A stretch of 64,000 nucleotides of DNA. Origin: Parietichytrium sp. I65-24A (Eukaryota > Sar > Bigyra > Thraustochytrida > Thraustochytriidae). The DNA lies in assembly GCA_012862575.1 (NCBI GenBank), contig BLSF01000024.1, positions 436,843 through 500,842 of the forward strand. Reading direction: 5' to 3'. The notes beneath the pieces were generated by a model. It saw only the letters and a program-made list of their open reading frames with translations, did not search any database and had not been told where the DNA came from. Each line of letters starts with the position of its first letter. Position 1 is the first letter of the stretch. Made by a program: the position numbers and the translations under genes. This document shows, in pieces, positions 20,880 to 32,308 of the stretch.

Positions 20880-23800
20880 CGCTATCCCTTTTCTCCTTCC
20901 TCCTTTCTCTCTCACTCAGTTCCCCACAGATCCACAGATTCACAGACCCACTGATCCACTGATCCACAGATCGTACACTTCTCCGTAGTGTCCTCGGCGC
21001 GGACACTGCGCTCTTCTGCCTCCTGTCCTCGCGCACTCTAACTGGGTATGTTGTATGTTTGTATGTAGGTCTGTTTGTTTCTTTGTTTGTTTGTTTGTTG
21101 CCTCTTCCAATATGTTTGGTTGCTCTTTGTCTTTGTTGTTGTTTTTCATTCATTCATTCATTCATTCATTCAATTAAGTCAACTAAGTCAATTAAGAGTT
21201 GAAAGCTCACTCACTGTCCGGGAATCATAGGGAATGGTGTAGCTGATGCTACCGCGCAGGGCTCTTTCGCGGAGAGAGAGTAGAGAGAGTAGAGAGAGTG
21301 AGAGTGGCTCAGTGAGTGACTGAGTGAGAGTGAGTGAGAGGGGAGGTCGGGGGGCTAGGCGAGAGCGGTAGCAGGCGTAGGTTAGGTTCCGCGCTGAAGG
21401 AGGTGCGGTTTTCCCGAGAGGAGAGGATTCGCCGAGGGGCGCCGGTTGTTGTGAGGGAGGAGTGGAACTTGGAAGAGAGCGGGCTGGTTTTGATTTTGAG
21501 GCCCTAAGGTGGTTTGCGCTCTTAGCTGATCTTAGCTGTGCCGTTAGTGCGTGTGCATATGTGCGATTAGCGAGACTAGCGAGGTGGTAGTCAGTTAGGG
21601 GTTTCGTTTTGCGGAGCCATGGGTGGAGAAAGCAGTCTAACTAACCAACTAAACAAAAGAGAAAGAGAAATGAACGCTATGAGGGCTAAGAGGGTGGAGA
21701 GATAGCTCTGTCCTTAGTGAGAAAAGGTGTTCCCGTAGTTACGACAGTATTCTCCAAATTTATTCGCATTCATTGTTTTTGAGCCTTTTACTTTATTTAA
21801 ATTATTACATTACTGTCAAAAACTTGACATTCTTTTACATTTGCATTCAACTTTTGTTGAATCCTTCTAAACTGAATTCCACTTGACAGTGAATTCGTCT
21901 CATTTTTAAGTGCGGCTAGACTGATTCTTGCTTTCATCTACCCCTTCTCTCTATCCCTTTCTACTACTGGGACGGTATATGCCGAACTAAGACGACGCTA
22001 TTGAGATAGTTTTCGCTCGAGGACTATTACCATATTCAGATAGCGGATAGCTAGCTAACAGTCAAATTTCTCCTGAACCCTTTGAACGCTCGCCCCTCAG
22101 TGAGTGCCCAAGTTCGCTGAAACGCTCTTATGAATAGCCACAATATACGATAGGACTGCCCGCCTTAAGAGCGGAAAGACAAAAGACTATCAGCGGCTAG
22201 TGTAATAGGGTAGGAGTCCGGAGTCCAAGTGGTTGTGCCTTGGTGGATTAATTTCGCGCGATGCTTCACCTCCGCCCGCCCGACCAGGGCTAGTCCGTCC
22301 AGAGCCCCAGAGGGTGCTGCTGTTTGTCGTGATGAAGTGTTAGTAGACTCATTGGAAGATGGGGTCGGGCCGACCTCTGGAGAGCAGCATTGCAATGCAA
22401 AATGGTTCTCACGAATTTCAGCGTGCTTTTTCGTCTTCGGTGAGTACGACGATGGATTGCCGTGATGTTATAGTTTAATATAAGTGTGATTAGGGACACG
22501 CTGCTTATCGAGTCCCAAGGGTCCCCAGTACACATCCAGTTGAATTTTTTCCTATTCTACGTAAATGCTTATGTGCACATGTATATAGTGGTCGATGGAA
22601 GTTACTTTTTTTCTACCTTTTGTTGTGAGACGGGGAATCTCTTGATCCAAGTACTAGCGTTGTGACTAGACGGGCTGACGAGGGTTTGTATGCATTTTTG
22701 TTTTGTCCACCCCGTTTCATGGGTTCTCTTTCGGGAACTCTTATTGCTCTGATAAGCATTTACATAAGCAAGAGAACCCGCGAGAGCTGGTTCAATCCAC
22801 GGCTTGGTTCTACTCAGCCATTGGCGGCGGACTGATACTCCCGCACCAGACCCAGCGCAACAAAGGCCATATGAACTAGTGAATCGAATATTCTGGTAGT
22901 ACATAATCGACAGTCCGCCAGTGTCGGAGGAAAGAATTGTTTTGAGCAATGCAAATTTGGAACGAAGTAGTATCTTTCTCTTTTTTCTTTCTTCCTTCCT
23001 TCCTTCTTTCCTTCTTTCACTTTCTTGATCGAGAAGATAACATTTTCACAGCTTGTTTCCTGCTCTTCTCTCAAACACTTATGAATTATATGCATGCAAC
23101 AAAACAACTCAAACATGAAAGACGCGCAGAAGCACAGCAGCAAAATATTCTCCGAGTCCCGACATATTGTACGTACAGCACTAGCACTCCAGTACTGCGC
23201 AAGCGGCAAAAAACCTTTTGAGCTTCGAAATTTTGCACAGATTTGCGCGCACCGTCACTGATCCGTGAGACGCAGGAGACGCAGTCCACACTGTGATCAC
23301 AGTGCCATCTTCGCGTTTTTAATCTATTCTAATGTATGAAATGTATGAAACAAAATTAATGGTTTCAATTGTTCGTGATTGAAATGAAATAGCCGAAAGG
23401 TGCACTCACCGTGACAGTCAGAATTGGTAAATATCGCAGGCAGTTTTGCCGACTTCCGATGCCGAAAAGTTCACTTTAATTCTCATAGGTTCCAGAATTT
23501 GCTCGCAAATTCTCGCAATTGAAAAAGGAAATTAAATCGCGCAACCGTGGCATGACGTGCCACGACCTCGCGCGGAAAGCCAAGAGCTAAGCTTAAATAA
23601 ATTACATTACATCAACCAAGTCCGACTCGTGCGAGCGGAGCTGGCGGACAGAAACGAGTTGAAAGTTAGCGCAAAAAGCCTGTGGGACTCGGGGAAAAGG
23701 GCGGTAAACGCGGCGTGTGGGAATTTTGGGTTGTAAGCTTACTTATGTAAATTTTCAATTGATTGATTGAATGACAGTGATCATCATTCTTGGAATCCGT

Positions 23801-25183
23801 CCACTCACAGCCCAAAGGTTCCCACGAGGCACTCGAGACTGCAACTCGAGCAACAACTTGCAACTGACGGGAGTGTGCGTGCGTGCACATCTTCGCTCAG
23901 ACTTGGCAGCCTTGGCAAGGCAATGAAGGCAGTGTTGCACTAGTTAGAATTTTGTTTCTTGGCTTCGTTCGAAAGCGAAGGATGTGGCAGGGGATGCGGG
24001 ATCATCATTCTCTCATTCTCTTCACTATCTCGCCACCTTTTGCAGCCCTCTAAAAGCCAAGGAACACGAGGGATGTATGAATGGATGTATGAATGTATGA
24101 ATGGATGGATGGATGTGATGGATGGATGGGTGAACTCTGGAAACGCCGAGCGGCGCGGGGCAAAGAGCTGCCCGACGAGTTGAGACTAAAGCTTGGCTAG
24201 GACTCGGAAGCTCCAGATTGCTGGAGATTTTTTTTTTCGCTGGCGATCCTGCGGGCGTGAGAGGAATGTAATGCTGGGAAGAGCTAAATTATTTGCAACT
24301 GCAACGCATTGCAACAGACCAGCGTATCGAGTCGCGTCGTGCTGCTTCACAGTATCTTTCTTTCCGCCATTCATTCATTCATTCATTCATTCTTTCTTTC
24401 TTTCTTTCTTTGCGTCGATTGAGTTGACTGTGCAACAAAGGCGGAGTCGAGTGATTCCTGAGTGAGACACGTGGCTTGAGGGAGCCACGCCCCAAGTAGC
24501 TGGACCGGAAATGTGTTCAACAACATTGCACGCTAAGAGTCCGAACATGTTAGAGTTTGGTTCGAACTACTCCGTTCAGCTCGGAAGCCAAAGCTCGGCC
24601 ACGTGATGCCAAGTGTGGCATGTCATTCAATTCCTTCCTGCGTATGAATACCTTTCGCGCGGTCCGTGCGGGCGTCAGTCATGTAAGACCTTGAAGACAA
24701 GAGATTTTTTTGCAAGCTTGGTGACGAGCCCGAAAAAGGGCAAACACGATGTAAATAGCAAAGACTGAGTCATTTATTCCGTTGCATTCGTCAACGCCTT
24801 CAAAGCCCCTCCATTGAGACGTGAGGAATGAGACAAGAAAGCTATTTTTCCTTTTGCTGACCATGATGGTTCTAGCTAGACTATAGTTTACATATTTATG
24901 TTGCAAAGGCGCTTGTCAACAGTTTTGCTTTGTCATCCATCCTCTTCGTGCCCAGTAGCCACGAAGTGCAGCGGAAACAAACCCTATCGGAAGCTTGGGT
25001 GCTTTGTGCCATCTTTTCTCCAGGATTCAGAACGCTTTTGGAAGCACTCGAATAAAATAAATATTTTTATATTCATGAACATGAGATGAGATCAAACTCG
25101 CAAAATGTAGAAACTCCGTCACACTTCCTGGATGCAGAGAAAGCTTAGGTCAGCAAGTATTCCATAGCGGAGCTCCGAAGCAA
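20880..25183. other. 4.3-kb region without a recognised gene
   Basis: Frames on both strands are short and none has domain content. The first 500 bp, next to the flippase start, holds (CATT)n near 21146-21172, GA-rich stretches near 21275-21345 and a TAGGTTAGGTT element at 21378-21388. A TTGACAGTGAATTC motif lies at 21883-21896. Further simple repeats are TTCC/TTTC near 22985-23020, ATGGATG near 24070-24130 and CATT/TTTC near 24368-24412. A spliced gene with many short exons, or a long non-coding RNA, cannot be ruled out by eye. Confidence 0.55.
21378..21388. promoter_or_regulatory. TAGGTTAGGTT telobox-like element upstream of the flippase gene
   Basis: Two TTAGGT units lie about 500 bp upstream of the flippase start codon. 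The same element recurs at 41438, 51427, 51469, 51486 and 61585. In plants, telobox motifs in promoters recruit Myb-type and TRB factors. A regulatory role here is inferred only from recurrence. Confidence 0.35.
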
Positions 25184-26623
25184 CTAGGTGATAAGAAGCC
25201 CATTTCGATAAATAGTATAGACTGTGAGAATGACCAGCACGGGAATAAATGCCAGAATGGCGCTGAACCACGCCCAGAAATAGACAGAGCCTTCCTCCAT
25301 GCCAGACTGCAAATTCATTCCAAGTAGCCCGGCGAGGACGGCGGAGATGGAAGCAGACGCTGAAATGCAAGCCACTAGAAGCTCAAAGCTGAGCAACTTG
25401 TTACGAGCCGAGTCAAGACGGAGCATTGTGGAGTTCATCGACTCTTGTAATTCGTCTTGGAGCTCGGCAACTTGCCACAAAATCGCGTCCAAGTGCTGTC
25501 CAAAATTTTCAAGCAGCTGTTCCACGTCGTCATGGTCAAGGGACCACTCACGCTCCAACCGGTCTTTATACAAATGGGGGAATTGGTGAACACGGCCCAA
25601 CCTCATAAGAGCCAAGTCGCGATCGCTTTGCAGTACCTCTGCAAAAGCACTCTGCAGGCCATGTACCCTCGTTGCCATTTTGCTGACCTGCATCTTACAC
25701 TGTCGCAACTCCTGGATGGTCACACCTGATTGTTTCATCGAAATACTGTCAATTGTGGCACGAACGACAGGTCGCATGTTCTCCAACTCGTCAGAAAGCA
25801 TGTCGCAAAGCGCCGTGAAAAGGGCGTCAAGAATCTGCATGGCAAAGGGCATCTCTTGCCCATCGCAATCCTCCATCTGGCCACTGTCCAGGACCTCCAA
25901 GATCGCATCCACAACCTCATCATCGTCCTCATCGCGAACCAACAACAGAGCTTGGTTGTACAATACAAGCGCCCGTACAGGATGCATGTTGACGATGATC
26001 GCATGTTTGCGCACTCTGATCTCCGGATCCCCAGATTGCACCGTCAACGGGTCCAGCAGCCGAACATCTCGAAACAGCAGCGTTCCTTTTAGTCGCAACA
26101 ACATCTTTCTACGCTTGATAATATCTTCTGCGCGATCCTCCTCAAAGCTCCCAGCCGAGCTATTGGACGCGCTCAAGCCTTCCTCCCCGTTACCGGCATT
26201 CTCCTTTTGACCGCTTGACTTCCATTTTCTCCTGCGAAAGGCAGTTTGCTCCAGCAACTCTTCCGCGAAATCCTCAGACGCTCGTTCGAGCTCTTCAGTG
26301 CTCACTTCGGGGAGAATCGATCTTGCCAGAGCAAGCACCTCTTCCTTGCGAAGCCATAGCTTCTCCGCGTACATGCCAGCTCCCACATTCAATCCTTTTC
26401 CCTCGGGGGCCGAGTCGTTGTCATCCGTGTTATTTAATGCAGAGATCTTGAGGAACCGCAAAGGCTCGCGGCGGTTTCGGACCCGCTCGCGAACAACGGG
26501 TTCAAGCGTGAGAGACACCTTCTCTCCATTACGGCCTTGAACCTTGACCCGCACGGGGCCGCCATCGCCGAGCGTCGGGAGCTCTTTGCTTCCGCCACCC
26601 AAATCGGAGTGTTGCTGGCGCAT
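25184..26623 (-). CDS. MRS2-like magnesium channel (CorA superfamily)
   Basis: The 479-residue protein has the MRS2 N-terminal signature (RDVRLLDP followed by IRVRKHAIIVNMHPVRALVL), a long helical middle region, and two C-terminal membrane segments. The diagnostic GMN motif (GLLGMNLQSGMEEGS) sits at the end of the first segment near residue 436; the second runs from FWAWFSAILAFIPVLVIL. MRS2 proteins form pentameric Mg2+ channels in the inner mitochondrial membrane or in other organelle membranes. No clear presequence is visible at the N-terminus, which is polar and low in complexity, so localisation is open. The start is a true ATG at 26623. An insert rich in Ser, Gly and Glu lies at about 135-170. 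Confidence 0.92.
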   Translation of the reverse strand: MRQQHSDLGGGSKELPTLGDGGPVRVKVQGRNGEKVSLTLEPVVRERVRNRREPLRFLKISALNNTDDNDSAPEGKGLNVGAGMYAEKLWLRKEEVLALARSILPEVSTEELERASEDFAEELLEQTAFRRRKWKSSGQKENAGNGEEGLSASNSSAGSFEEDRAEDIIKRRKMLLRLKGTLLFRDVRLLDPLTVQSGDPEIRVRKHAIIVNMHPVRALVLYNQALLLVRDEDDDEVVDAILEVLDSGQMEDCDGQEMPFAMQILDALFTALCDMLSDELENMRPVVRATIDSISMKQSGVTIQELRQCKMQVSKMATRVHGLQSAFAEVLQSDRDLALMRLGRVHQFPHLYKDRLEREWSLDHDDVEQLLENFGQHLDAILWQVAELQDELQESMNSTMLRLDSARNKLLSFELLVACISASASISAVLAGLLGMNLQSGMEEGSVYFWAWFSAILAFIPVLVILTVYTIYRNGLLIT

Positions 26624-26861
26624 TTCTCCACCAAACTCGACCCAAACCTACACCCGAATCTGAACCCACGTAACGTCTGAGAGATTCTGTTTTACCATGC
26701 GGATGAACGGAACTGAAAGCCGCCGCAGAGCGCCGACGCAAACCTAACCCCGCGCTCCACAAAAACTCAAAAGCAACCGATGCAAATCAAACCTCCCCAC
26801 CTATGAGGAAGCGTCAAGAGTGTCTGAGCTGCAGCTTGTGACAGAGATCGCTTGCGCCTTC

Positions 26862-27170
26862 AAATTTCCACAGCCCGAGGCTTCCAATCTTTCAAATCCT
26901 TGAAACCCTTCGCGCTCTAATTCGCTTTCAAATTTCCACAGCCCGAGGCTTCCAATCTTTCAACAAATCCTTGAAATCTTTNCCTGAGGCTTCCAATCTT
27001 TCAAATCCTTGAAACCCTTCGCGCTCTAATTCGCTTTCAAATTTCCACAGCCCGAGGCTTCCAATCTTTCAACAAATCCTTGAAACCCTTCGCGCTCTAA
27101 TTCGCTTTCAAATTTCCCCAGCCCGAGGCTTCCAATCTTTCAACAAATCCTTGAAATCTTTGACACCTTT
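26862..27170. repeat. Tandem units of about 70-75 bp upstream of the MRS2 gene
   Basis: Units containing CCCGAGGCTTCCAATCTTTC, then an optional AACA, then AATCCTTGAAACCCTTCGCG recur four to five times. They differ by small indels and by CCACAG/CCCCAG variants. An N at 26982 interrupts the array and the sequence right after it repeats an earlier part, so the assembled copy number is unreliable. Confidence 0.75.
26982..26982. other. Ambiguous base inside the tandem array
   Basis: A single N sits within the short tandem array, where the sequence restarts mid-unit. It probably marks a gap or join of unknown length. Confidence 0.8.
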
Positions 27171-28144
27171 GCAATCCTTCGCGCTCTAATTCCAAAACTG
27201 CTTTCGCTCAATCGAATTTAATTGCCAACGAGTCCCGCCTCCCAAGTGCGAATTTTGCCATTAACACTTTGCATTCCACGCCGTATTCCGCCACTCCTTC
27301 ACTCGTGCAAAACTTCCAACACCGTCTATACTATACTACGAAATCGCAATTGCAATCGCTCGGTATTTGTATGCACTTGCTCCTCCAAACTCCACTCACT
27401 CTCCGTCAAAAACTGTTTTACAACCAAGCAATTGTTCTTTGTTTTTTGCGTTTTGGTTTTGATCTCCAGAGCTGCGCTATCTCGCGTACACAGGATGCTC
27501 TGGCGCTTGTTATTGTTAAGGCTGATTAGTGAATACGAGTAAGGTGGCATACGTGTTTCAGCAGTGCGCGTACCTCATCGGCTTCACTTGTTGGAACTAT
27601 TGGCTTGTGTGACATACACTGGTACTACACGGCCTGTCTAGTAGATTGCGTAGGTTGCAGACTCTTTAATACAAGACCACGTTGATTGCTGTGGCGCTGA
27701 ACAGATAGAATGATTGACCAGTGGTGCAGTCCGTAAATATAAAACCATGTCGACTCGAATTCGGCGCGACTACGAGTATTCAAGAGTCAAGAGTCAAGTC
27801 TTGAACACCTATATTCACCCGAGTGGTAGCACTTTCTTATCATTTACAATAGTCGTCGACTGAGTGGAACAGGTGAGGCACGTCTCCCGAACAGAGCCAC
27901 AGAGAAAGGAGGAAAGAAGAAAGAAAGACAGAAAGACAGAAAGACAGAAAAAAGAGATTCACAAAAGGTGCACAGTCCTCGCGTCCCCGCGTACCTCTCT
28001 CTCTCTCTCTCTCTCTGTGTATGTGTATGAGTGTGTTGGCAAAGGTAGCTAGCTGAGTCTCTCGTGTGCAACACATCATCCATCACCCAACCAGACACGC
28101 TGATTCCGATTCGGCGGTGCGCGTGAAGACCTGCAAATTGCAGG
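27122..28144. repeat. Copy 1 of a 1.03-kb direct duplication
   Basis: This block and 28146-29177 are nearly identical over their whole length. They differ by scattered substitutions (for example a C/A difference in the TGTATGCACTTG region) and by length changes in the CT microsatellite near 28000. Copy 1 ends at GACCTGCAAATTGCAGG, immediately before the N at 28145. The matching part of copy 2 ends 15 bp before the Hel2 start codon. Confidence 0.9.
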
Positions 28145-28145
28145 N
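28145..28145. other. Ambiguous base joining the two duplicate copies
   Basis: A single N lies exactly at the boundary between copy 1 and copy 2 of the 1.03-kb duplication. This is the pattern expected if two overlapping or allelic contigs were abutted. Confidence 0.8.
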
Positions 28146-29177
28146 CCCGAGGCTTCCAATCTTTCAACAAATCCTTGAAATCTTTGACACCTTTGCAATC
28201 CTTCGCGCTCTAATTCCAAAACTGCTTTCGCTCGATCGAATTTAATTGCCAACGAGTCCCGCCTCCCAAGTGCGAATTTTGCCATTAACACTTTGCAGTC
28301 CACGCCGTATTCCGCCACTCCTTCACTCGTGCAAAACTTCCAACACCGTCTATACTATACTACGAAATCGCAATTGCAATCGCTCGGAATTTGTATGCAC
28401 TTGCTCCTCCAAACTCCACTCACTCTCCGTCAAAAACTGTTTTACAACCAAGCAGTTGTTCTTTTGTTTTTTGCTTTTTGGTTTTGGTCTCCAGAGCTGC
28501 GCTATCTCGCGTACACAGGATGCTCTGGCGCTTGTTATTGTTAAGGCTGATTAGTGAATAAGAGTAAGGTGGCATACGTGTTTCAGCAGTGCGCGTACCT
28601 CATCGGCTTCACTTGTTGGAACTATTGGCTTGTGTGACATACACTGGTACTACACGGCCTGTCTAGTAGATTGCATAGGTCACAGACTCTTTAATACAAG
28701 ACCACGTTGATTGCTGTGGAGCTGAACAGATAGAATGATTGACCGGTGGTGCAGTCCGTAAATATAGAACCATGTCGACTCGAATTCGGTGCGACTACGA
28801 GTATTCAAGAGTCAAGAGTCAAGTCTTGAACACCTATATTCACCCGAGTGGTAGCACTTTCTTATCATTTACAATAGTCGTCGACTGAGTGGAACAGGTG
28901 AGGCACGTCTCCCGAACAGAGCCACAGAGAAAGGAGGAAAGAAGAAAGAAAGACAGAAAGACAGAAAGACAGAAAAAAGAGATTCACAAAAGGTGCACAG
29001 TCCTCGCGTCCCCGCGTACCTCCCTCCCTCCCTCTCTCTCTCTGTGTATGAGTATGTGTATGAGTGTGTTGGCAAAGGTAGCTAGCTGAGTCTCTCGTGT
29101 GCAACACATCATCCATCACCCAACCAGACACGCTGATTCCGATTCGGCGGTGCGCGTGAAGACCTGCAATTTGCAGG
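28146..29177. repeat. Copy 2 of the 1.03-kb direct duplication (Hel2 promoter and leader)
   Basis: The second copy runs directly into the Hel2 coding sequence, so it should contain that gene's promoter and leader. It carries a purine tract (28928-28985), a CT microsatellite (about 29020-29042) and a TATG/TGTG stretch. Copy 1 has the same elements with slightly different repeat lengths. Confidence 0.9.
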
Positions 29178-29191
29178 TGATTTGTTGGACT

Positions 29192-31744
29192 ATGCAGCTT
29201 AACGCGCAGAGTCGCGGTGGGCGCAGGGACAACGCGGGCGGCAGGGGCGGCAGAGGGGCTGGCCGCGGGCGCGGTGTGGGGAACCCATCTTCCAGCAGCG
29301 CAGATGGGGCGCCAATAATCGTGGACGCGGTGAGAGGGTTCGGACGAGGCAGCGGCGCGTTGGCCGGTTCCAATAGTGGCAATTACAATGGCGAAAGCGC
29401 GGGGTCAAATGCCAACTCGGGCGGTCCTGGTTCTGGTTCCGGTTCTGGCTCTGGCTCTGGCTCTGGCAGGAATGGGGGAAATGCTGGCAAGAAAGGGAAG
29501 AATGCGAGGAATGGAAATGGAAATGTGAATGTGAATGTGAATGTGAATCGGCGATCAAATGCGCAGTCGAGAGGCTCGAAGCAGAAGGTTTCGGGCGGAC
29601 ATGCGGTTGCAAAGAGTGGTGTGACTTCGGCAAGGAATGTTGATGATGATGACGATGATGATGACGATGAGATCTGTCTCGTGTGCTGCGAGAGTTTGGA
29701 CTATGCAGCCATCGGCGCATGCAATCACCCCGTGTGCTGTGCGCTGTGTACGTCGCGACTGCGAAACATTCTCAATGATAACCGCTGCGTGCTGTGCAAG
29801 ACCGAGCTCGACAAGGTCTTTGTGACAGCTGACAAGTCCAAGCTTTTTGAGTCCTTTCAGACCTGGGGCGATCTCTCTGGGCCGGGACTGACGCCAGACA
29901 GCTCAGGGGAAATGATCTTCGAAGAATCGTTCGGCGGGAAGCAGGAGATGGAGAGGATTTCTGCACTAAAGGAGCTCAGGTGTGGCTGCGCAGGGTGCCC
30001 GGAGGAATCCAAGCAATTTCCTTCCATGGAGGAGCTCAATAAACACTTATTGGAAAAGCACAACTTGCGGCTTTGCGAGTACTGCTGGGAATCCCGCGGC
30101 GTTTTTCCCATGGAGCAAACGCGCTACACCAAGTCAGGCTACGAGCAGCACTGCAAGTCGGGTGAAAAAGATACGGCCTTCAGAGGTCACCCGAACTGCC
30201 GCTTTTGCAACGTCAGGTTTTACAACAACGACACGCTCTATGAGCACTTGAAGAAGGAGCACGAGCACTGCTTCATTTGCCAGCGTCAAGGCCGAATGTA
30301 CGAATACTACCGTGATTACAACAACCTTTACCGCCACTTTCAAAAGGCGCACTTTGTCTGTACGGAACCGAGCTGCCTCGAAGCCAAGTTTGTAGCTTTC
30401 GCATCTGAAGTCGAGCTCCGAGGACATATCGTGAGCAACCACCCAGAGATTCGCGTTGATCGTACTGTGCCCGTCAACTTTACCGTTCGCCGGAGTGGGT
30501 TTGACGGATCCGGGATGGATGGCGAGGCCCAGTACGAAGGTGCCGGGCGGCGCCCTGCGACAAGGCCGGATAATATTGACAGAATGGACTTTCGATATCT
30601 TCCAGGGCAAGACCAGTCCCAGGCTTCCAATGTGGAGATGCTGACGCCCACAGAATCTGCTGCGCAGGACGCACAGCACGCTACAAACTCATCAGGCCCA
30701 TTGGATCCCTCCACTTTTCGCTCAGAGGAGTCTTTTCCGGGGCTCGGGAGGTCCGCTGGAGGGGCAGTCGCTGGCAGTCAGTATATGGCCGCTCTAGGGC
30801 GAGGTGGTGGCTCTTCGCTGCGCGATCCGGAGGCTTTTCCTGCTCTCGGACCGTCATCTGCTCCGGGGAACCCATTGTGGAATGTCAGGGCGGGGCACAA
30901 TTTTAGCAGAGCGGTCGGTTCTCCTTACAGCGGCCTCGAGCGGCACTTGCAAAACGAGTATCGCAATCTGCAGATCAAGAAGAAGGGCAAGGGCAAAGGC
31001 AAGGAAAAGCACGGCCCAGCTGTGGGCTGGAAGTCCCGCGATCAAGAGGAGCGCGAGGCGATTCTGGCCAACACTCAACAGACGTACGCACCAGCCTCAT
31101 ATCCAGTCCCTGCGCCAGCGCCAGCGCCAGGTCCTGCGCCAACTCCAGCTCAAGCCTCAGGTGCATCTGCTCCAGTTCTTTCTCGCCCTTCAAACTTTAT
31201 GCCCCCGGCACAGGCTCTAGAGAAGGCTGCGGAACTCGCCAAAGAAGCACTGCCTCAGGCTGACTTTTCGGAGTTCCAAAGTCTTTGCAGCTTGCACACC
31301 AGGAAGCACATCTCTACGGAAGCATTTTACCGCCAAGTTCAAGCGATGTTCACACCTGCACGCTTCAAGGAACTCGTGCCCCTCATCGTGCAGTCGATCC
31401 CTGATCTTCGGATCGCAAAGGAGCTGCATGACATGCACACCTCTCGTAGCGGGGCCTCGGCTACCATCGCTGGAGGTTTGTCCGGCGCAGGAATTGGACC
31501 ATCCTCCAGCGGAACCGCGGGGTGGGCCAAGCAGCGTGGTGCTAGTTCGCACAAAAAGAAGAGCACTGAGGACTATCCTGCTCTTCAGTCCACTTCTCGT
31601 CCCTCGCAAGTTTCCATCATGTCCTCTGCTTTGTCGCAATGGGATGCTTTCCAAAAGCAAGGAAAACTTGGTTCTGCGAGCATCGGAGTCAAAAAGGGGA
31701 ATAAGAAGAAGAAGAAGGACAACAACATCTTCAAGATGTATTAA
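29192..31744 (+). CDS. ZNF598/Hel2-like E3 ubiquitin ligase
   Basis: The 850-residue protein begins with a low-complexity Gly/Arg/Asn/Ser region. After a poly-Asp stretch comes a RING domain (about 160-205: EICLVCCESLDYAAIGACNH, then RCVLCKTEL). A series of C2H2-type zinc fingers follows at about 263-420 (LNKHLLEKHNLRLCEYC; CFICQRQGRMYEYYRDYNNL; HFVCTEPSC). The C-terminal part has FPALG-type short motifs and a conserved helical segment near 690-750 (FSEFQSLCSLHTRKHIS). This is the layout of ZNF598/Hel2, which detects collided ribosomes and ubiquitinates small-subunit proteins to start ribosome quality control. The first true ATG is at 29192; the frame upstream reaches a GTG inside the duplicated block. 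The C-terminus is Lys-rich. Confidence 0.9.
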   Translation: MQLNAQSRGGRRDNAGGRGGRGAGRGRGVGNPSSSSADGAPIIVDAVRGFGRGSGALAGSNSGNYNGESAGSNANSGGPGSGSGSGSGSGSGRNGGNAGKKGKNARNGNGNVNVNVNVNRRSNAQSRGSKQKVSGGHAVAKSGVTSARNVDDDDDDDDDEICLVCCESLDYAAIGACNHPVCCALCTSRLRNILNDNRCVLCKTELDKVFVTADKSKLFESFQTWGDLSGPGLTPDSSGEMIFEESFGGKQEMERISALKELRCGCAGCPEESKQFPSMEELNKHLLEKHNLRLCEYCWESRGVFPMEQTRYTKSGYEQHCKSGEKDTAFRGHPNCRFCNVRFYNNDTLYEHLKKEHEHCFICQRQGRMYEYYRDYNNLYRHFQKAHFVCTEPSCLEAKFVAFASEVELRGHIVSNHPEIRVDRTVPVNFTVRRSGFDGSGMDGEAQYEGAGRRPATRPDNIDRMDFRYLPGQDQSQASNVEMLTPTESAAQDAQHATNSSGPLDPSTFRSEESFPGLGRSAGGAVAGSQYMAALGRGGGSSLRDPEAFPALGPSSAPGNPLWNVRAGHNFSRAVGSPYSGLERHLQNEYRNLQIKKKGKGKGKEKHGPAVGWKSRDQEEREAILANTQQTYAPASYPVPAPAPAPGPAPTPAQASGASAPVLSRPSNFMPPAQALEKAAELAKEALPQADFSEFQSLCSLHTRKHISTEAFYRQVQAMFTPARFKELVPLIVQSIPDLRIAKELHDMHTSRSGASATIAGGLSGAGIGPSSSGTAGWAKQRGASSHKKKSTEDYPALQSTSRPSQVSIMSSALSQWDAFQKQGKLGSASIGVKKGNKKKKKDNNIFKMY

Positions 31745-32308
31745 TTAACCGGCGTTCCATTTATCTCTCTCTTTGAATGATACTCTCCCAATTCCTAATA
31801 CAGCGAAAAAAAAAGAATCAAACCTCTGTTCGGAGAAAGTAAAGCAGAAATACGAAGATCTTCTTGGCAAGAGTTGAAAGTGGTAGGGTCGTCGGTGTCG
31901 AGAGCAACCAAAAGCCTCACCGGCCTGGGCCACATATCTTTCACTTGCGTTGTACGAGTAGCGACAAGAGCTTTACGTTGTTGTCAGAGTCATTAAAGTT
32001 CGAGCGAGGCATTCAAACTTTGCATGAACAAAGGCGTTAGAGCTACATGCACTTCACGCCAACTTTTACTACACGTTGGTGCGCTCCAAAAGTTTCATCT
32101 TCTCGGTGCAGTTATAGGATCCCATGCCGCTCGAAACTGTCTGCGTTTGCCTTGGGTCTCTGGTATCGACAATTGAAAAATTAAAAGCTACGGATCCATT
32201 AGCTTGCTTTCTTTTACTAGTAGGTACATGAGCATTAAAAAAGGCGAAATTGAGGAGAAGAAGTCCACGATGAGACCAACAAAAAAGGAAGACCGACTCC
32301 GCAAAGAC
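31745..32308. other. Intergenic gap between convergent genes
   Basis: This is the 3' flank of the Hel2 and RING genes. No open frame with domain content and no RNA gene were recognised. Confidence 0.5.

Noticed and set aside
18996-20954. A 652-residue plus-strand open frame opposite the flippase gene
   Set aside because: It lies wholly antisense to a strongly supported P4-ATPase frame and shows no domain. Long antisense frames arise from the codon bias of the sense gene.
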